DNA of 64,000 nt, from positions 29,633-93,632 of the forward strand of contig NZ_JABJVX010000013.1 in assembly GCF_013155465.1 (NCBI RefSeq). The letters are read 5' to 3'. Source of the stretch: Alterinioella nitratireducens (lineage in GTDB: Bacteria; Pseudomonadota; Alphaproteobacteria; Rhodobacterales; Rhodobacteraceae). A program made the translations under genes and the position numbers. Every line of letters starts with the position of its first letter. The stretch's first letter is position 1. Below, one piece after another: positions 17,467 to 26,547 of this stretch. The notes beneath the pieces are model-generated. The model saw only the letters and a list, made by a program, of their open reading frames with translations. It ran no database searches and was not told the DNA's origin.

Positions 17467-18203
17467 GCAGGGGTGACCACGGATAGAAGGTAGCCGAATT
17501 CGCCGCGATGCGCGCGCCAGATGCGGGCCTCGGCCTCGGTCTCGTCCAGAACCGACATCAGGGCGGCATCTGCACCGGGTCGCAGGCTGGCGATGCGGCG
17601 CTCGATGGGGCCGTAATAGCCCTCCCATGCCGCGTCCGAGAGCAGCCGGGTGGCCACGATCCTGTAGGCCGCCGCCGTAACCCGTTCCGCGATCCCGTCT
17701 GCATCGGTCATGTCAGGGTAGTCGGCCCAATTGTCGCGCACCGCTGCAGAGGGGCTGCCGGTCAGGTAGACCGCGTCGGAAAAGGCGATGTGGCCGCCGG
17801 GGGCCAGTGCGGTGTGCCAGGCGGTCAGGCAGTCCGTCACGCCTTCGATATAGGCGGCACCCGCGCACCAGATCAGGTCGAAGGGGCCGAGGGCGGCGGG
17901 ATCGGGCAGGCCATCCTCGGTGGCAATGAGCCGCCCCTGCCGGATCGTGACCCGCGGATCGCCCGCAAACCGGGCGGCGGCATCCTCGACAAAGGGCTGG
18001 TGCAGGTCGAAGCCGATGAGGTTCGCCTCCGGGGCCGCGAAGAGGAGCGCGGGAATATCGGCCCCCGGCCCGCAGGCCGCCTCGCAGATCCGCGCGTCAG
18101 GGGCGAGCCCCGCCATCTCGGCGGCCCAGGCGACATCGCCGCGTTCGCCGGGGCCTTCGCGCGGCAGGTCGCGATGCAGGGTGAAGAAGGGCGACCGGAT
18201 CAT
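17463..18203 (-). CDS. Class I SAM-dependent methyltransferase
   Basis: 246 residues. RICEAACGPGADIPALLFAA is motif I for SAM binding, NLIGFDLHQPFVED motif II, and PFDLIWCAGAAYIEGV motif IV. Substrate unknown. It lies in a tight chain cimA - methyltransferase - synthase-like gene, joined by ATGA overlaps at both ends (18200-18203 and 17463-17466), so it is part of the cysS/cimA operon. Confidence 0.82.
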   Translation of the reverse strand: MIRSPFFTLHRDLPREGPGERGDVAWAAEMAGLAPDARICEAACGPGADIPALLFAAPEANLIGFDLHQPFVEDAAARFAGDPRVTIRQGRLIATEDGLPDPAALGPFDLIWCAGAAYIEGVTDCLTAWHTALAPGGHIAFSDAVYLTGSPSAAVRDNWADYPDMTDADGIAERVTAAAYRIVATRLLSDAAWEGYYGPIERRIASLRPGADAALMSVLDETEAEARIWRAHRGEFGYLLSVVTPA

Positions 18204-19819
18204 GGCTTGGCCCCCTCATGCACCAGCTTCCAGGTGATCGCATCCAGCAGCGCCTCGAAACTCGCATCCACGATATTGGGGCTGACGCCCACGGTGGACC
18301 AGCGCCGCCCGGTCGAGTCCTCGCTGTCGATGACGACCCGGGTGACGGCCTCGGTGCCGCCTTGGGTGATGCGGACCTTGAAATCGACCAGGTGGATGTC
18401 GTCGATGAACTGCTGGTAAGGCCCCAGATCCTTGGCCAGCGCCTTGGAGAGCGCATTGACCGGCCCGCGATCCGACCCCGTCTCATCCATCGACTCGCTG
18501 ACCGAGAGCATTTTCCGGTCCCCGATCTTCACCACCACCACGGCCTCGGACAGGCTGACCATCTGGTTGCGCTTGTTCTTGCGGCGTTCGACCGTGACCT
18601 TGTAGCGCTTGACCTCGAAGAACTGCGGTAACGCCTCGAGCGCGCGGCGGGCGAGCAGCTCGAAACTGGCCTGCGCGGTGTCATAGGAATAGCCCTGGTC
18701 CTCGCGGTCCTTGATCTCGTCCAGGATCGCGGCAAGCGCCGGATCGCCGGGCGCGACCTCGATCCCCGCCTCGGCCAGGCGGCGGCGGAGGTTGGATTGG
18801 CCGGCCTGGTTCGACATCGGGATGATGCGGGCATTGCCGGTCAGGTCGGGATCGACATGTTCATAGGTCGAGGGGTCTTTCAGGATCGCGCTGGCATGCA
18901 GCCCCGCCTTATGGGCAAAGGCCGAGGCCCCCACATAGGCCGCCTGCCGCATCGGCACCCGGTTGAGGATGTCGTCCAGCGTGCGGCTGGCCCGCGTGAG
19001 GGTTTTCAGCGCGTCCAGCGTGATGCCGGTTTCATAGCGGCTGGCATAGGGTTCTTTCAGAAGAAGCGTCGGGATCAGCGCGGTCAGGTTGGCATTGCCG
19101 CAGCGTTCCCCAAGCCCGTTCAGCGTGCCCTGGATCTGGCGCGCGCCCGCCTCCACCGCCGCAAGACTGCCCGCGACGGCGGTTTCGGTGTCGTTATGGG
19201 TATGGATGCCCAGATGCGCACCGGGAATGTCATCCGCGATGACCGCACGGGTGATCTCGGCGATCTCGGCGGGCAGCGTGCCGCCATTGGTGTCGCACAG
19301 CACGATCCAGCGCGCCCCCGCATCATGCGCCGCGTGCAGGCAGGACAGCGCATAGGCGGGATCGGCCTTGTAGCCATCGAAGAAGTGTTCCGCATCGAAC
19401 AGCGCCTCGCGGCCCTGGGCCACCAGATGCGCGACGGACCTGGCGATGTTGTCGAGGTTTTCCTTGAGCGTGATGCCAAGCGCGGTTTCGACATGGAAAA
19501 CATGCGTCTTGCCGACGAGGCAGACGGATTTGGTCCCGGCATTGAGGACGGCGGCCAGAACCTCGTCGTTCTCCGCGCTGCGCCCGGCCCGCTTGGTCAT
19601 GCCGAAGGCGGTCATGCGCGCGCGGGTCTGCGGTGCCGCGTCGAAAAACGCGCTGTCGGTGGGGTTCGCACCGGGCCAGCCGCCTTCGATATAGTCGAGG
19701 CCGAGCGTATCCAGCATCTCGGCGATCTGGGTCTTCTCTTGAGTCGAGAACTGCACGCCCTGGGTCTGCTGACCGTCGCGCAGGGTGGTGTCGTAGAGGG
19801 TGAGGCGGGTTTTGGTCAT
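18200..19819 (-). CDS. cimA: (R)-citramalate synthase
   Basis: 539 residues. The N-terminal DRE-TIM barrel shows LYDTTLRDGQQTQGVQFS and HTHNDTETAVAGSL; the C-terminal 150 residues form a LeuA-type dimer/allosteric domain (YKVTVERR, TVGVSPNIVDASFEAL). The extended length and the YIEGGWPGANPTD segment fit the CimA branch, which condenses pyruvate and acetyl-CoA for threonine-independent isoleucine synthesis, rather than LeuA. The start overlaps the stop of a 41-codon ORF as ATGA, with GAGG 7 bases upstream. Confidence 0.92.
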   Translation of the reverse strand: MTKTRLTLYDTTLRDGQQTQGVQFSTQEKTQIAEMLDTLGLDYIEGGWPGANPTDSAFFDAAPQTRARMTAFGMTKRAGRSAENDEVLAAVLNAGTKSVCLVGKTHVFHVETALGITLKENLDNIARSVAHLVAQGREALFDAEHFFDGYKADPAYALSCLHAAHDAGARWIVLCDTNGGTLPAEIAEITRAVIADDIPGAHLGIHTHNDTETAVAGSLAAVEAGARQIQGTLNGLGERCGNANLTALIPTLLLKEPYASRYETGITLDALKTLTRASRTLDDILNRVPMRQAAYVGASAFAHKAGLHASAILKDPSTYEHVDPDLTGNARIIPMSNQAGQSNLRRRLAEAGIEVAPGDPALAAILDEIKDREDQGYSYDTAQASFELLARRALEALPQFFEVKRYKVTVERRKNKRNQMVSLSEAVVVVKIGDRKMLSVSESMDETGSDRGPVNALSKALAKDLGPYQQFIDDIHLVDFKVRITQGGTEAVTRVVIDSEDSTGRRWSTVGVSPNIVDASFEALLDAITWKLVHEGAKP

Positions 19820-19941
19820 CGGGTGACCTCATGGACAAAGGGCAGCCCCCGGCAGCGGGTGGGGGTGAAGCCCCCGCCCATGGGGGCGGTCGGGGGCTGC
19901 CCGGCTTGTGGCCGGGCGGGGCATGTGATGGGGGTGCTCAT
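19816..19941 (-). CDS. Proline-rich 41-residue small ORF coupled to cysS and cimA
   Basis: Read by hand on the minus strand: ATG at 19941 overlaps the cysS stop (ATGA), and its TGA at 19818-19816 overlaps the cimA ATG (again ATGA). GGAG lies 8 bases before the start. The peptide begins [17 protein letters not shown] and ends [11 protein letters not shown]; it is Pro/Gly-rich with two Cys. The DNA inside can form a long GC-rich structure (GGCAGCCCCCG at 19841-19851 with CGGGGGCTGCC at 19891-19901). It may be a true microprotein, or exist to pass ribosomes from cysS to cimA. No homology known to me. Confidence 0.5.
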   Translation of the reverse strand: MSTPITCPARPQAGQPPTAPMGGGFTPTRCRGLPFVHEVTR

Positions 19942-21485
19942 TTCAGGGTCTCCAGGTTTCGGAGGATTTCTGAGGCAATTACCCCGAGGTAGCGATCAGC
20001 CGCTGCTCCAAAATCAAGCTCTCCATTATTGCCAATCAAGTCGCCAAATATCTCGTTTCTCATCGCCGGAGAGAGAGAGCTCATATAGTCGTGAACATCA
20101 TCAATTGACGTGCTAGGTTGCACTTTTCCGTCAGGCAGGTCTTTGATCGTGACCCCCTTCGCTTTCAAACTATCTCTAATATAATCAGCAAGTTGATAGT
20201 CACGTTCTTCCTTAGCGATCCGTCGACGTTTCAGCAGTTCTGTTAGTTTGTCGTTCGCTGAATAGTGTAGCTTGCGCCGCGAATACCATCCCCCCATTCC
20301 TTCCTGCAGCAACCCAACAAGGCGTGCATTAAACAAGAGCGCTCTTGGCTGAGACTCCAATTTCCTGAGAGCAGATATTGCCAATGGTGTGTTCAGATCA
20401 TCGCCCAAAGCCGCGAGAACAGACTCATTCGCGGTATTTGCCGGAACCACATTCTCCGTAAGCGTACGCCATTTGAAGAGTGTTTGCGCGGCTTTTTCCG
20501 CTTTCGCCTCCGTCCAATCCATTGGTTTGCGATAATGCGTCTGCAGGAACACGAAACGGATCACTTCTGCTGGCACCTTCGGTGCGCCATCTTGACCATC
20601 CAGCAAATCCCGCACCGTGAAAAAGTTGCCGAGCGATTTCGACATCTTCTTGCCTTCAACTTGCAGCATCTCGTTATGCATCCAGTAACGGGCAAACTCC
20701 CCCTCGGGATGCGCGCACTTACTCTGCGCGATCTCGTTCTCATGATGCGGGAATTGCAGGTCCAGCCCGCCGCCATGGATGTCGAAACTGTCCCCGAGCA
20801 ACTCGTGGCTCATCGCCGAGCACTCGATATGCCAGCCGGGACGCCCCCGTCCCCAAGGCGAGTCCCACCCCGGCAGGTCATTGCTCGACGGTTTCCACAG
20901 CACGAAATCCATCGGGTTCTTCTTGTAGGGCGCCACCTCGACCCGTGCGCCCGCGATCATGTCATCGACCGAGCGGCCCGAGAGCTTGCCATAGCCTTCC
21001 CGCCAGCTGTCGACGGAAAAGAGCACATGGCCCTCGGCGGCGTAAGCGTGGCCCTTCGCCACAAGGTCTTCGATCATCGCCACCATGGGCGCGATGAACT
21101 CGGTCGCGCGCGGCATCTGGTCGGGTTCCAAGGCCCCGAGCGCGCCCATATCGGCCAGGTACCAGTCGATCGTTTCGTCGGAGCGTTCATGCACCAGATC
21201 CTCGATCGAGCCCTTGGCCCCCGCCTCTTTCCGCGCCAGGGCCGTCGCGTTGATCTTGTCATCCACATCGGTGAAATTGCGCACATAGGTGACGTGTTCG
21301 GCCCCATAGACATGGCGCAGCAGCCGGTAGAGCACATCGAACACCACCACGGGCCGCGCATTGCCCAGATGGGCACGGTCATAGACGGTCGGCCCGCAGA
21401 CATACATGCGCACGTTCTTCTTATCGAGCGGCTCGAACCGCTCCTTCTGGCGGGTTTTCGTATTGTAAAGCGTGATCTCGGTCAT
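19938..21485 (-). CDS. cysS: Cysteinyl-tRNA synthetase with atypical AT-rich C-terminal half
   Basis: 515 residues, longer than the usual 460 or so. The catalytic core is intact: [20 protein letters not shown] (HIGH region), [28 protein letters not shown] and the KMSKS loop [14 protein letters not shown]. From about residue 300 the gene changes: hand counts give 37% GC at 20161-20220 against 63% at 21061-21120. The C-terminal region after [12 protein letters not shown] is Lys/Asp/Asn-rich and ends in an extra 60-residue segment after [14 protein letters not shown]. The protein is probably functional; the 3' half looks acquired by recombination. Confidence 0.92.
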   Translation of the reverse strand: MTEITLYNTKTRQKERFEPLDKKNVRMYVCGPTVYDRAHLGNARPVVVFDVLYRLLRHVYGAEHVTYVRNFTDVDDKINATALARKEAGAKGSIEDLVHERSDETIDWYLADMGALGALEPDQMPRATEFIAPMVAMIEDLVAKGHAYAAEGHVLFSVDSWREGYGKLSGRSVDDMIAGARVEVAPYKKNPMDFVLWKPSSNDLPGWDSPWGRGRPGWHIECSAMSHELLGDSFDIHGGGLDLQFPHHENEIAQSKCAHPEGEFARYWMHNEMLQVEGKKMSKSLGNFFTVRDLLDGQDGAPKVPAEVIRFVFLQTHYRKPMDWTEAKAEKAAQTLFKWRTLTENVVPANTANESVLAALGDDLNTPLAISALRKLESQPRALLFNARLVGLLQEGMGGWYSRRKLHYSANDKLTELLKRRRIAKEERDYQLADYIRDSLKAKGVTIKDLPDGKVQPSTSIDDVHDYMSSLSPAMRNEIFGDLIGNNGELDFGAAADRYLGVIASEILRNLETLK

Positions 21486-21783
21486 AGGCGTGTCCTCGCG
21501 CGCGGGATGCCCGGCGGGGGTAGCAACTTAGAACCTCGGATGGAAGTAAGGAAACGGACCCGCGCGGACAGATGTCAGCCGGTAATGCAGCAGGGAATGG
21601 TCTTGGTGCGGGTCATCGGCGGATGGTAGCGTGATCTCCATGATCTGCCAAGCATTTCCAACATGACCCGCACCATCCGGGGCAATCTGACCGGGAAATT
21701 TCAGGCCAGGCCGGCCCCGCGAGATTGACAAATCCGGCGCGGGATGCGCCCTTGCCCCGGACTTTGGCGTAAGGGGGCGAAAC
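21486..21783. other. 298-base divergent gap, no gene seen
   Basis: This is the shared upstream region of cysS (minus) and the aminotransferase (plus). Only short frames are present, including a 37-codon minus frame ending at 21528 with no ribosome site. A TTGACA hexamer occurs at 21725-21730 but without a convincing -10 partner before the aminotransferase start. Confidence 0.5.
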
Positions 21784-22968
21784 ATGCGGCAATCACATCG
21801 GATATCGACGCTGAACGGCGATGCCAAGGATGATGGCTGGGGCCTCTTCAACCTCGCGCGGGCGCGCATCGCGCAGGGCGCGGAGATCATCGAACTGACG
21901 CAGGGCGAGCATGATATCGGCACCGACGCGCGTATTCTGGAGGCGATGCACGCCTCGGCGATGCGCGGCGTGACCGGCTATTCGCCCGTCCCCGGTCTGC
22001 CCAAGCTGCGCGAAGCGGTCGCGAAACGCCTGAGCGAACGCACCGGCGTTGCCACCACCCCCGACCATGTCCAGATCACGCCAGGGGGGCAGGCGGGGCT
22101 CTTCGCGGCGCATAACGCGACCTGCGATCCGGGCGACCGGGCGCTCTATATCGACCCCTATTACGCCACCTATCCCGGCACGTTGCGCGCGGTCGGCGCG
22201 GTGCCGGTGGCGGTCGAGGCGCGGTCCCGGCATGGGTTCCAGCCGCGGGCGGAGGCGATTGCGGAAAAGGCCGAGGGCGCGAAATCGCTGCTGGTCAACA
22301 CGCCCAACAACCCGACCGGGGCAGTCTATGGCATTGAAACGCTTGAGGGAATCGCACGGGTCACGCAGGATCACGACCTCTGGCTGATCTCGGACGAGGT
22401 CTATGACACGCAGGTCTGGGAAGGGGAACATATCTCCCCCCGCGCCCTGCCCGACATGGCCAAGCGCACGTTGGTCGTGGGCTCGATGTCAAAAAGCCAC
22501 GCGATGACCGGCTCGCGCCTGGGATGGGTCGTGGGGCCGCCCGAGGTGATCCAGAACCTGACCTTTCTGGCCAATGCCACAACCTATGGCGTGCCCGGTT
22601 TCGTGCAGGAGGCGGGGTTGCACGCCCTCTCGTTAGGCGTTGATCTTGAAGAGGAAATCGCCGCCCCCTTCCGTCGCAGACGGGCCATCGTGCTGCGGCT
22701 GGTCGAGGGGCAGAACGTGGTGCGCGCAATCCCGGCGCAGGGCGCGATGTACACCATGCTGGACATCCGCGCGACGGGGCTTTCGGGCGAGGCGTTCGGG
22801 CGCGAATTGCTGGATCACGAGGCCATCGCGGTGATGCCGGGGGAAAGCTTCGGCCACGCCGCGGCGGGGCATATCCGGCTGGCGCTGACCACGGATGACG
22901 CCAGACTTGAGGATGCTGTGGCCCGCCTTCTGGCGCTGGCGGGACGTCTGGCGGAACGAAATTCCTGA
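21784..22968 (+). CDS. PLP-dependent class I/II aminotransferase
   Basis: 394 residues of the fold-type I aspartate aminotransferase superfamily: NTPNNPTGAVYG, LISDEVYDTQVW, and the PLP lysine motif SMSKSHAMTGSRLGWVVGP. The amino donor cannot be named from sequence alone. An AAGGGGG site lies just before the ATG. It stands alone between cysS (divergent) and ada (76 bases downstream, same strand). Confidence 0.88.
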   Translation: MRQSHRISTLNGDAKDDGWGLFNLARARIAQGAEIIELTQGEHDIGTDARILEAMHASAMRGVTGYSPVPGLPKLREAVAKRLSERTGVATTPDHVQITPGGQAGLFAAHNATCDPGDRALYIDPYYATYPGTLRAVGAVPVAVEARSRHGFQPRAEAIAEKAEGAKSLLVNTPNNPTGAVYGIETLEGIARVTQDHDLWLISDEVYDTQVWEGEHISPRALPDMAKRTLVVGSMSKSHAMTGSRLGWVVGPPEVIQNLTFLANATTYGVPGFVQEAGLHALSLGVDLEEEIAAPFRRRRAIVLRLVEGQNVVRAIPAQGAMYTMLDIRATGLSGEAFGRELLDHEAIAVMPGESFGHAAAGHIRLALTTDDARLEDAVARLLALAGRLAERNS

Positions 22969-23044
22969 CAGGTTTGTCCGCTTTTTCGACATCCACGCCC
23001 GTTTTTCGGCGTCACGATCCGCAAAGCCGCGCTAGGGTCGGGTC

Positions 23045-24100
23045 ATGATGTTCGACCTGCCCGATTCCGACACGCTCTATGATGCGCTGGTGGCGCGCGA
23101 TCCCGGCTTTGACGGGCGCGCCTATGTCGGCGTGACCTCGACCGGGATCTTCTGCCGCCTCACCTGCCCCGCCCGCAAACCGCTGCGCAGGAACTGCGTC
23201 TTTCACGCGAGCGTGGCCGACTGCCTGGAGGCCGGGTTCCGGCCCTGCAAGCGGTGTCATCCGATGCAGGCCGCCGAACCCCTTGTCGCCGATCTGTTGG
23301 CCGCGCTCGAGGCCGATCCGGTCCGACGCTGGCGCGAAGGCGATCTGATCCGCGCGGGTCATGACCCCTCGACCGTGCGCCGCGCCTTCAAACGCGCCTT
23401 CGGGATGAGTTTCCTCGAAATGGCGCGGCTGCGGCGATTGCGCGAGGGGTTCACGACATTGTCCGAGACCGGCAGCGTCACCCAGGCGCAATTGCAGGCC
23501 GGGTTCGAGAGCCCCTCGGCCTTCCGCGCCAGCTTTGCGCGGCTCCTGGGGGTCGCGCCGGGAAAACTGCGCCAGGGCGCGCGGTTGCAGGCCGATTGGA
23601 TCGACAGCGACCTCGGGCCGATGGTGGCGGTCAGCGACGCGCGCGCGCTCTACCTGCTGGAATTTGCCGACCGCAAGGCGCTGCCTGCCGAGTTGAAGCG
23701 GCTGGCGCATGATGCCAAGGGCGATATCGGTATTGGCCGCCCGGAACCGACGCACGCGGTGGCGAACGCGCTGGCACGGTATTTCGCGGGCGAGCGAGCG
23801 GAGTTCGACATCCCGCTGGCCCCCGGCGGCACGCCGTTCCAGGCCCTTGTCTGGGGGGCGTTGCGCCGGATCGAACCGGGGCGCACCCGCAGCTATTGCG
23901 ACCTGGCGCGCGAAATCGGTCGCCCCTCGGCCACACGGGCCGTTGCGCGCGCCAACGGGGCCAACCGGATCGCGATCGTGATCCCGTGCCACCGCGTGAT
24001 CGGCGCGGATGGCGGGCTGACCGGCTATGGTGGCGGGCTCTGGCGCAAGGAGCGCCTGATCGCGTTGGAGAGACATTATGCAAGGGACTGCGTGACATGA
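23045..24100 (+). CDS. ada: Ada: methylphosphotriester/O6-methylguanine methyltransferase and regulator
   Basis: 351 residues with all three Ada parts. N-terminal zinc domain: GIFCRLTCPARKP and RPCKRCHPM supply four Cys, one of them the methyl acceptor. A central AraC-type helix-turn-helix region follows (GMSFLEMARLRRLREGF). The C-terminal methyltransferase has the acceptor Cys in IVIPCHRVIG. It repairs alkylated DNA and activates repair genes once methylated. The next gene overlaps its stop (ATGA). ATG 23045 and 23048 are both possible. Confidence 0.93.
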   Translation: MMFDLPDSDTLYDALVARDPGFDGRAYVGVTSTGIFCRLTCPARKPLRRNCVFHASVADCLEAGFRPCKRCHPMQAAEPLVADLLAALEADPVRRWREGDLIRAGHDPSTVRRAFKRAFGMSFLEMARLRRLREGFTTLSETGSVTQAQLQAGFESPSAFRASFARLLGVAPGKLRQGARLQADWIDSDLGPMVAVSDARALYLLEFADRKALPAELKRLAHDAKGDIGIGRPEPTHAVANALARYFAGERAEFDIPLAPGGTPFQALVWGALRRIEPGRTRSYCDLAREIGRPSATRAVARANGANRIAIVIPCHRVIGADGGLTGYGGGLWRKERLIALERHYARDCVT

Positions 24101-24906
24101 CCGAGACCAAAGGCGCGATTTTCCGCGAGATGCACCGCCCCGGCGAGCCGTTCATCCTGGCCAATGCCTGGGATGCGGGCTCGGCCCGGATGCTGGAGGC
24201 CCTTGGCGCGAGGGCGATTGCGACATCCTCGGCGGCGCATGCGTTTACGCTGGGGCGGCCCGATGGCGGCACGCTGACCCGCGACGAGGCGCTGGCCCAT
24301 GCCCAGGATCTTATGGCGGCGGTCAAGGTTCCGGTGCAGGGCGATTTCGAGAACGGGTTCGGCGACGACCCCGAGACCTGCGCCGAGACCGTGCGCCTCG
24401 CCGCCGAGATCGGGCTGGCGGGGATCTGCATCGAGGATATTCAACTGCCGGGGTCCGCGCCCTATGCCGCCGACCTGGCCGTCGAGCGCATCCGCGCCGC
24501 CGCCGATGCCGCGCCGGAGGATTTCGTGCTTTGCGCGCGGGCCGACGGGGTGTTGCTTGGGCAATACGACCTTGAGGAGGCCATCGCGCGGGTGCGGGCC
24601 TATGAGGCCGCCGGTGCGGGCTGCGTCTATGTGCCGATGCCGGGCAGCCTGGAGGGGCTGCGCGCGATCTGCGACGCGGTGTCGGTGCCGGTGAACGCGC
24701 TGGCGGCGGGGCCGTTCGCGCGGGTCAGCCGGGCCGAGTTCGCGGGGTTGGGTGTCGCGCGCATCTCGCTTGGCGGCGCGCTGGCGCGGGCGACGCACCG
24801 GGTGATCCATGACGCGGGCAAGGCGATGTTCGACCTGGGCGATTTCTCACCCCTGGCGCAGGGCCTCTCGGGCGAGCAGACCGATGCGCTGCTGCGCCGC
24901 GACTGA
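24097..24906 (+). CDS. Isocitrate lyase/PEP mutase family protein
   Basis: 269 residues. The barrel motifs are FILANAWDAGSARMLEALGA, DFENGFGDDPE (metal-binding acidic residues) and GICIEDIQLPG. This matches the oxaloacetate decarboxylase/2-methylisocitrate lyase-like subgroup; the Cys-containing KKCGH loop of true isocitrate lyases is absent, so C-C lyase activity on another 2-oxo acid is more likely. It overlaps ada by 4 bases, an unexpected partner for a repair gene, so the coupling may be only transcriptional. Confidence 0.82.
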   Translation: MTETKGAIFREMHRPGEPFILANAWDAGSARMLEALGARAIATSSAAHAFTLGRPDGGTLTRDEALAHAQDLMAAVKVPVQGDFENGFGDDPETCAETVRLAAEIGLAGICIEDIQLPGSAPYAADLAVERIRAAADAAPEDFVLCARADGVLLGQYDLEEAIARVRAYEAAGAGCVYVPMPGSLEGLRAICDAVSVPVNALAAGPFARVSRAEFAGLGVARISLGGALARATHRVIHDAGKAMFDLGDFSPLAQGLSGEQTDALLRRD

Positions 24907-25080
24907 GCTTGCGATTTTAGTTAACATGTGCATTGACTGCCCGCGACAAAGCACTTTGCGTTTGAATTGAATCGAAAGGCGCTGCCTCTCCCCTACGGTC
25001 GAACGCGCCGTTCGACGCAGTCTGAATCGGACAATACGCAAAATGCTGAAGCGGGAGAGCTGAAGCGGGAGACATGCGAC

Positions 25081-26460
25081 ATGGATCATGACGAGTTGCC
25101 GAAATGGTCGGCGCGCGCGGCGAACTGGGCGCGGGACTACCACAAGGGGCTGCGCGACCGGCCCGTGCGCGGGCATGTGACACCGGGCAGCATCCGCGAC
25201 GCCCTGCCCGCCACCGCGCCGGAACAGCCGGAACCGATGGAGGCGATCTGGGCCGATTTCGAACGCCTGGTGCCCGATAACATGACCCATTGGCAGCATC
25301 CGCGTTTCTTCGCCTATTTCCCGTCCAACGCCTCGCCCGCCTCGATGCTGGCGGAGCAACTGGCCAATGCGATCGCCGCGCAGGGCATGCTGTGGCAGAC
25401 CGCGCCCGCCGCCAACGAGATCGAGGAGAGGATGGTGGGCTGGCTGGCCGCCGCCCTTGGCCTGGCCGACATGCGCGGCACGATCCATGACAGCGCCACC
25501 ACCGCAACGCTTTGCGCGGTCCTCACGATGCGCGAGAGGGCGCTGGACTGGGCGGGGCTGACGCACGGGTTGTCGGGCGCGGGGCGCGTGCGGATTTACG
25601 CGTCGGATCAGACCCACAGCTCCATCGACAAGGCGGTGCGGCTGGCGGGCATCGGGCAGGAGAACCTGGTGAAGGTGGCGACGGATGCCACCCTGTCGAT
25701 GGAGGCGGGTGCGTTGCAGCAAGCGATCCGCGCCGACCGCGCCGCGGGGCATCTTCCGGCGGGCGTGGTCTTTTGTGCGGGCGGCACGTCCGTGGGCGCG
25801 TTCGACGATATCGCCGCCGGGTTACAGGTGGCGCGGGCCGAGGGGCTCTACACCCATGTCGATGCGGCCTGGGCAGGCTCGGCGATGATCTGCCCCGAGT
25901 TCCGCCCGCTCTGGGCAGGCGCCGAGGGCTGCGATTCCATCGTCTTCAACCCGCATAAATGGCTCGGCGTGCAGTTCGATTGCTCGGTGCAGTTCCTGGC
26001 CGATCCCGCCCCCCAGGTGAAGACGCTCGGGCTGCGGCCCGACTACCTTGAGACGCTGGAGGGCGAGGTCACCGATTTCAACGAATGGACGGTGCCGCTT
26101 GGCCGCCGGTTCCGGGCGCTGAAACTGTGGTTCGTGCTGCGCGCCTACGGGTTGGAGGGGTTGCGGGCGCGGCTGCGCAACCATGTCACCTGGGTGGCGG
26201 AGCTGTGCGAACGGGTGGCGGCGATCGAGGGGCTGGAGGTGATGACCGAGCCCCGGCTGGCGCTGTTCACCTTTGCCCATGTCAATGGCGACGCGGCGAC
26301 GGAGCGACTGATCCGGGCGGTGAACGCGGATGGGCGGGTCTACCTGACGCAGACGCGCCACGCGGGGCGGTTCGTCATCCGCATGACGGCGGGTAGTTTC
26401 GACTGCACGAGGGACGATGTGATGATGGTCGAGACCGTGTTGCGCGAGGCGCTTGGCTGA
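25081..26460 (+). CDS. PLP-dependent group II decarboxylase (aromatic-L-amino-acid decarboxylase-like)
   Basis: 459 residues. HPRFFAYFPSNASPASMLAE near the N-terminus, VDAAWAGSAMICPEF, and the PLP lysine motif SIVFNPHKWLGVQFDCS define the group II family (AADC/tyrosine decarboxylase). Substrate is probably an aromatic or branched amino acid. ATG 25081 is chosen because CGGGAGACATGCGAC lies before it; an upstream extension to 24967 is basic and lacks such a site. Confidence 0.9.
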   Translation: MDHDELPKWSARAANWARDYHKGLRDRPVRGHVTPGSIRDALPATAPEQPEPMEAIWADFERLVPDNMTHWQHPRFFAYFPSNASPASMLAEQLANAIAAQGMLWQTAPAANEIEERMVGWLAAALGLADMRGTIHDSATTATLCAVLTMRERALDWAGLTHGLSGAGRVRIYASDQTHSSIDKAVRLAGIGQENLVKVATDATLSMEAGALQQAIRADRAAGHLPAGVVFCAGGTSVGAFDDIAAGLQVARAEGLYTHVDAAWAGSAMICPEFRPLWAGAEGCDSIVFNPHKWLGVQFDCSVQFLADPAPQVKTLGLRPDYLETLEGEVTDFNEWTVPLGRRFRALKLWFVLRAYGLEGLRARLRNHVTWVAELCERVAAIEGLEVMTEPRLALFTFAHVNGDAATERLIRAVNADGRVYLTQTRHAGRFVIRMTAGSFDCTRDDVMMVETVLREALG

Positions 26461-26491
26461 GGGGGTGTCGAATTGCTGCGCAATCCGACCG

Positions 26492-26543
26492 GCGGGGGAC
26501 GCTGTCCCCCGCACCCCCTGGGATATTTCCGGAACAAAGAGGG
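26492..26543 (-). repeat. 3'-end motif copy 4 (downstream of eda)
   Basis: On the minus strand a few bases after the eda stop: CCTCTTTGTTCCGGAAATAT, CCC, then a hairpin GCGGGGGAC-AGC-GTCCCCCGC (26492-26512). It lies between convergent genes and could act on both. Confidence 0.6.
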
Positions 26544-26547
26544 CGGA

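Noticed and set aside
19841..19901. GC-rich hairpin between cysS and cimA as a simple terminator
   Set aside because: No T-run follows on the minus strand and cimA starts 22 bases beyond it with an overlapping ORF running through, so termination is unlikely; kept as structure within the sORF.
21725..21730. TTGACA as a -35 box of the aminotransferase gene
   Set aside because: No -10-like hexamer lies 16-18 bases on; only GC-rich sequence follows.
21528..21923. Minus-strand 131-codon frame upstream of cysS
   Set aside because: Most of it is antisense to the aminotransferase, no ribosome site precedes any internal ATG, and the 37-codon remainder has no recognisable features.
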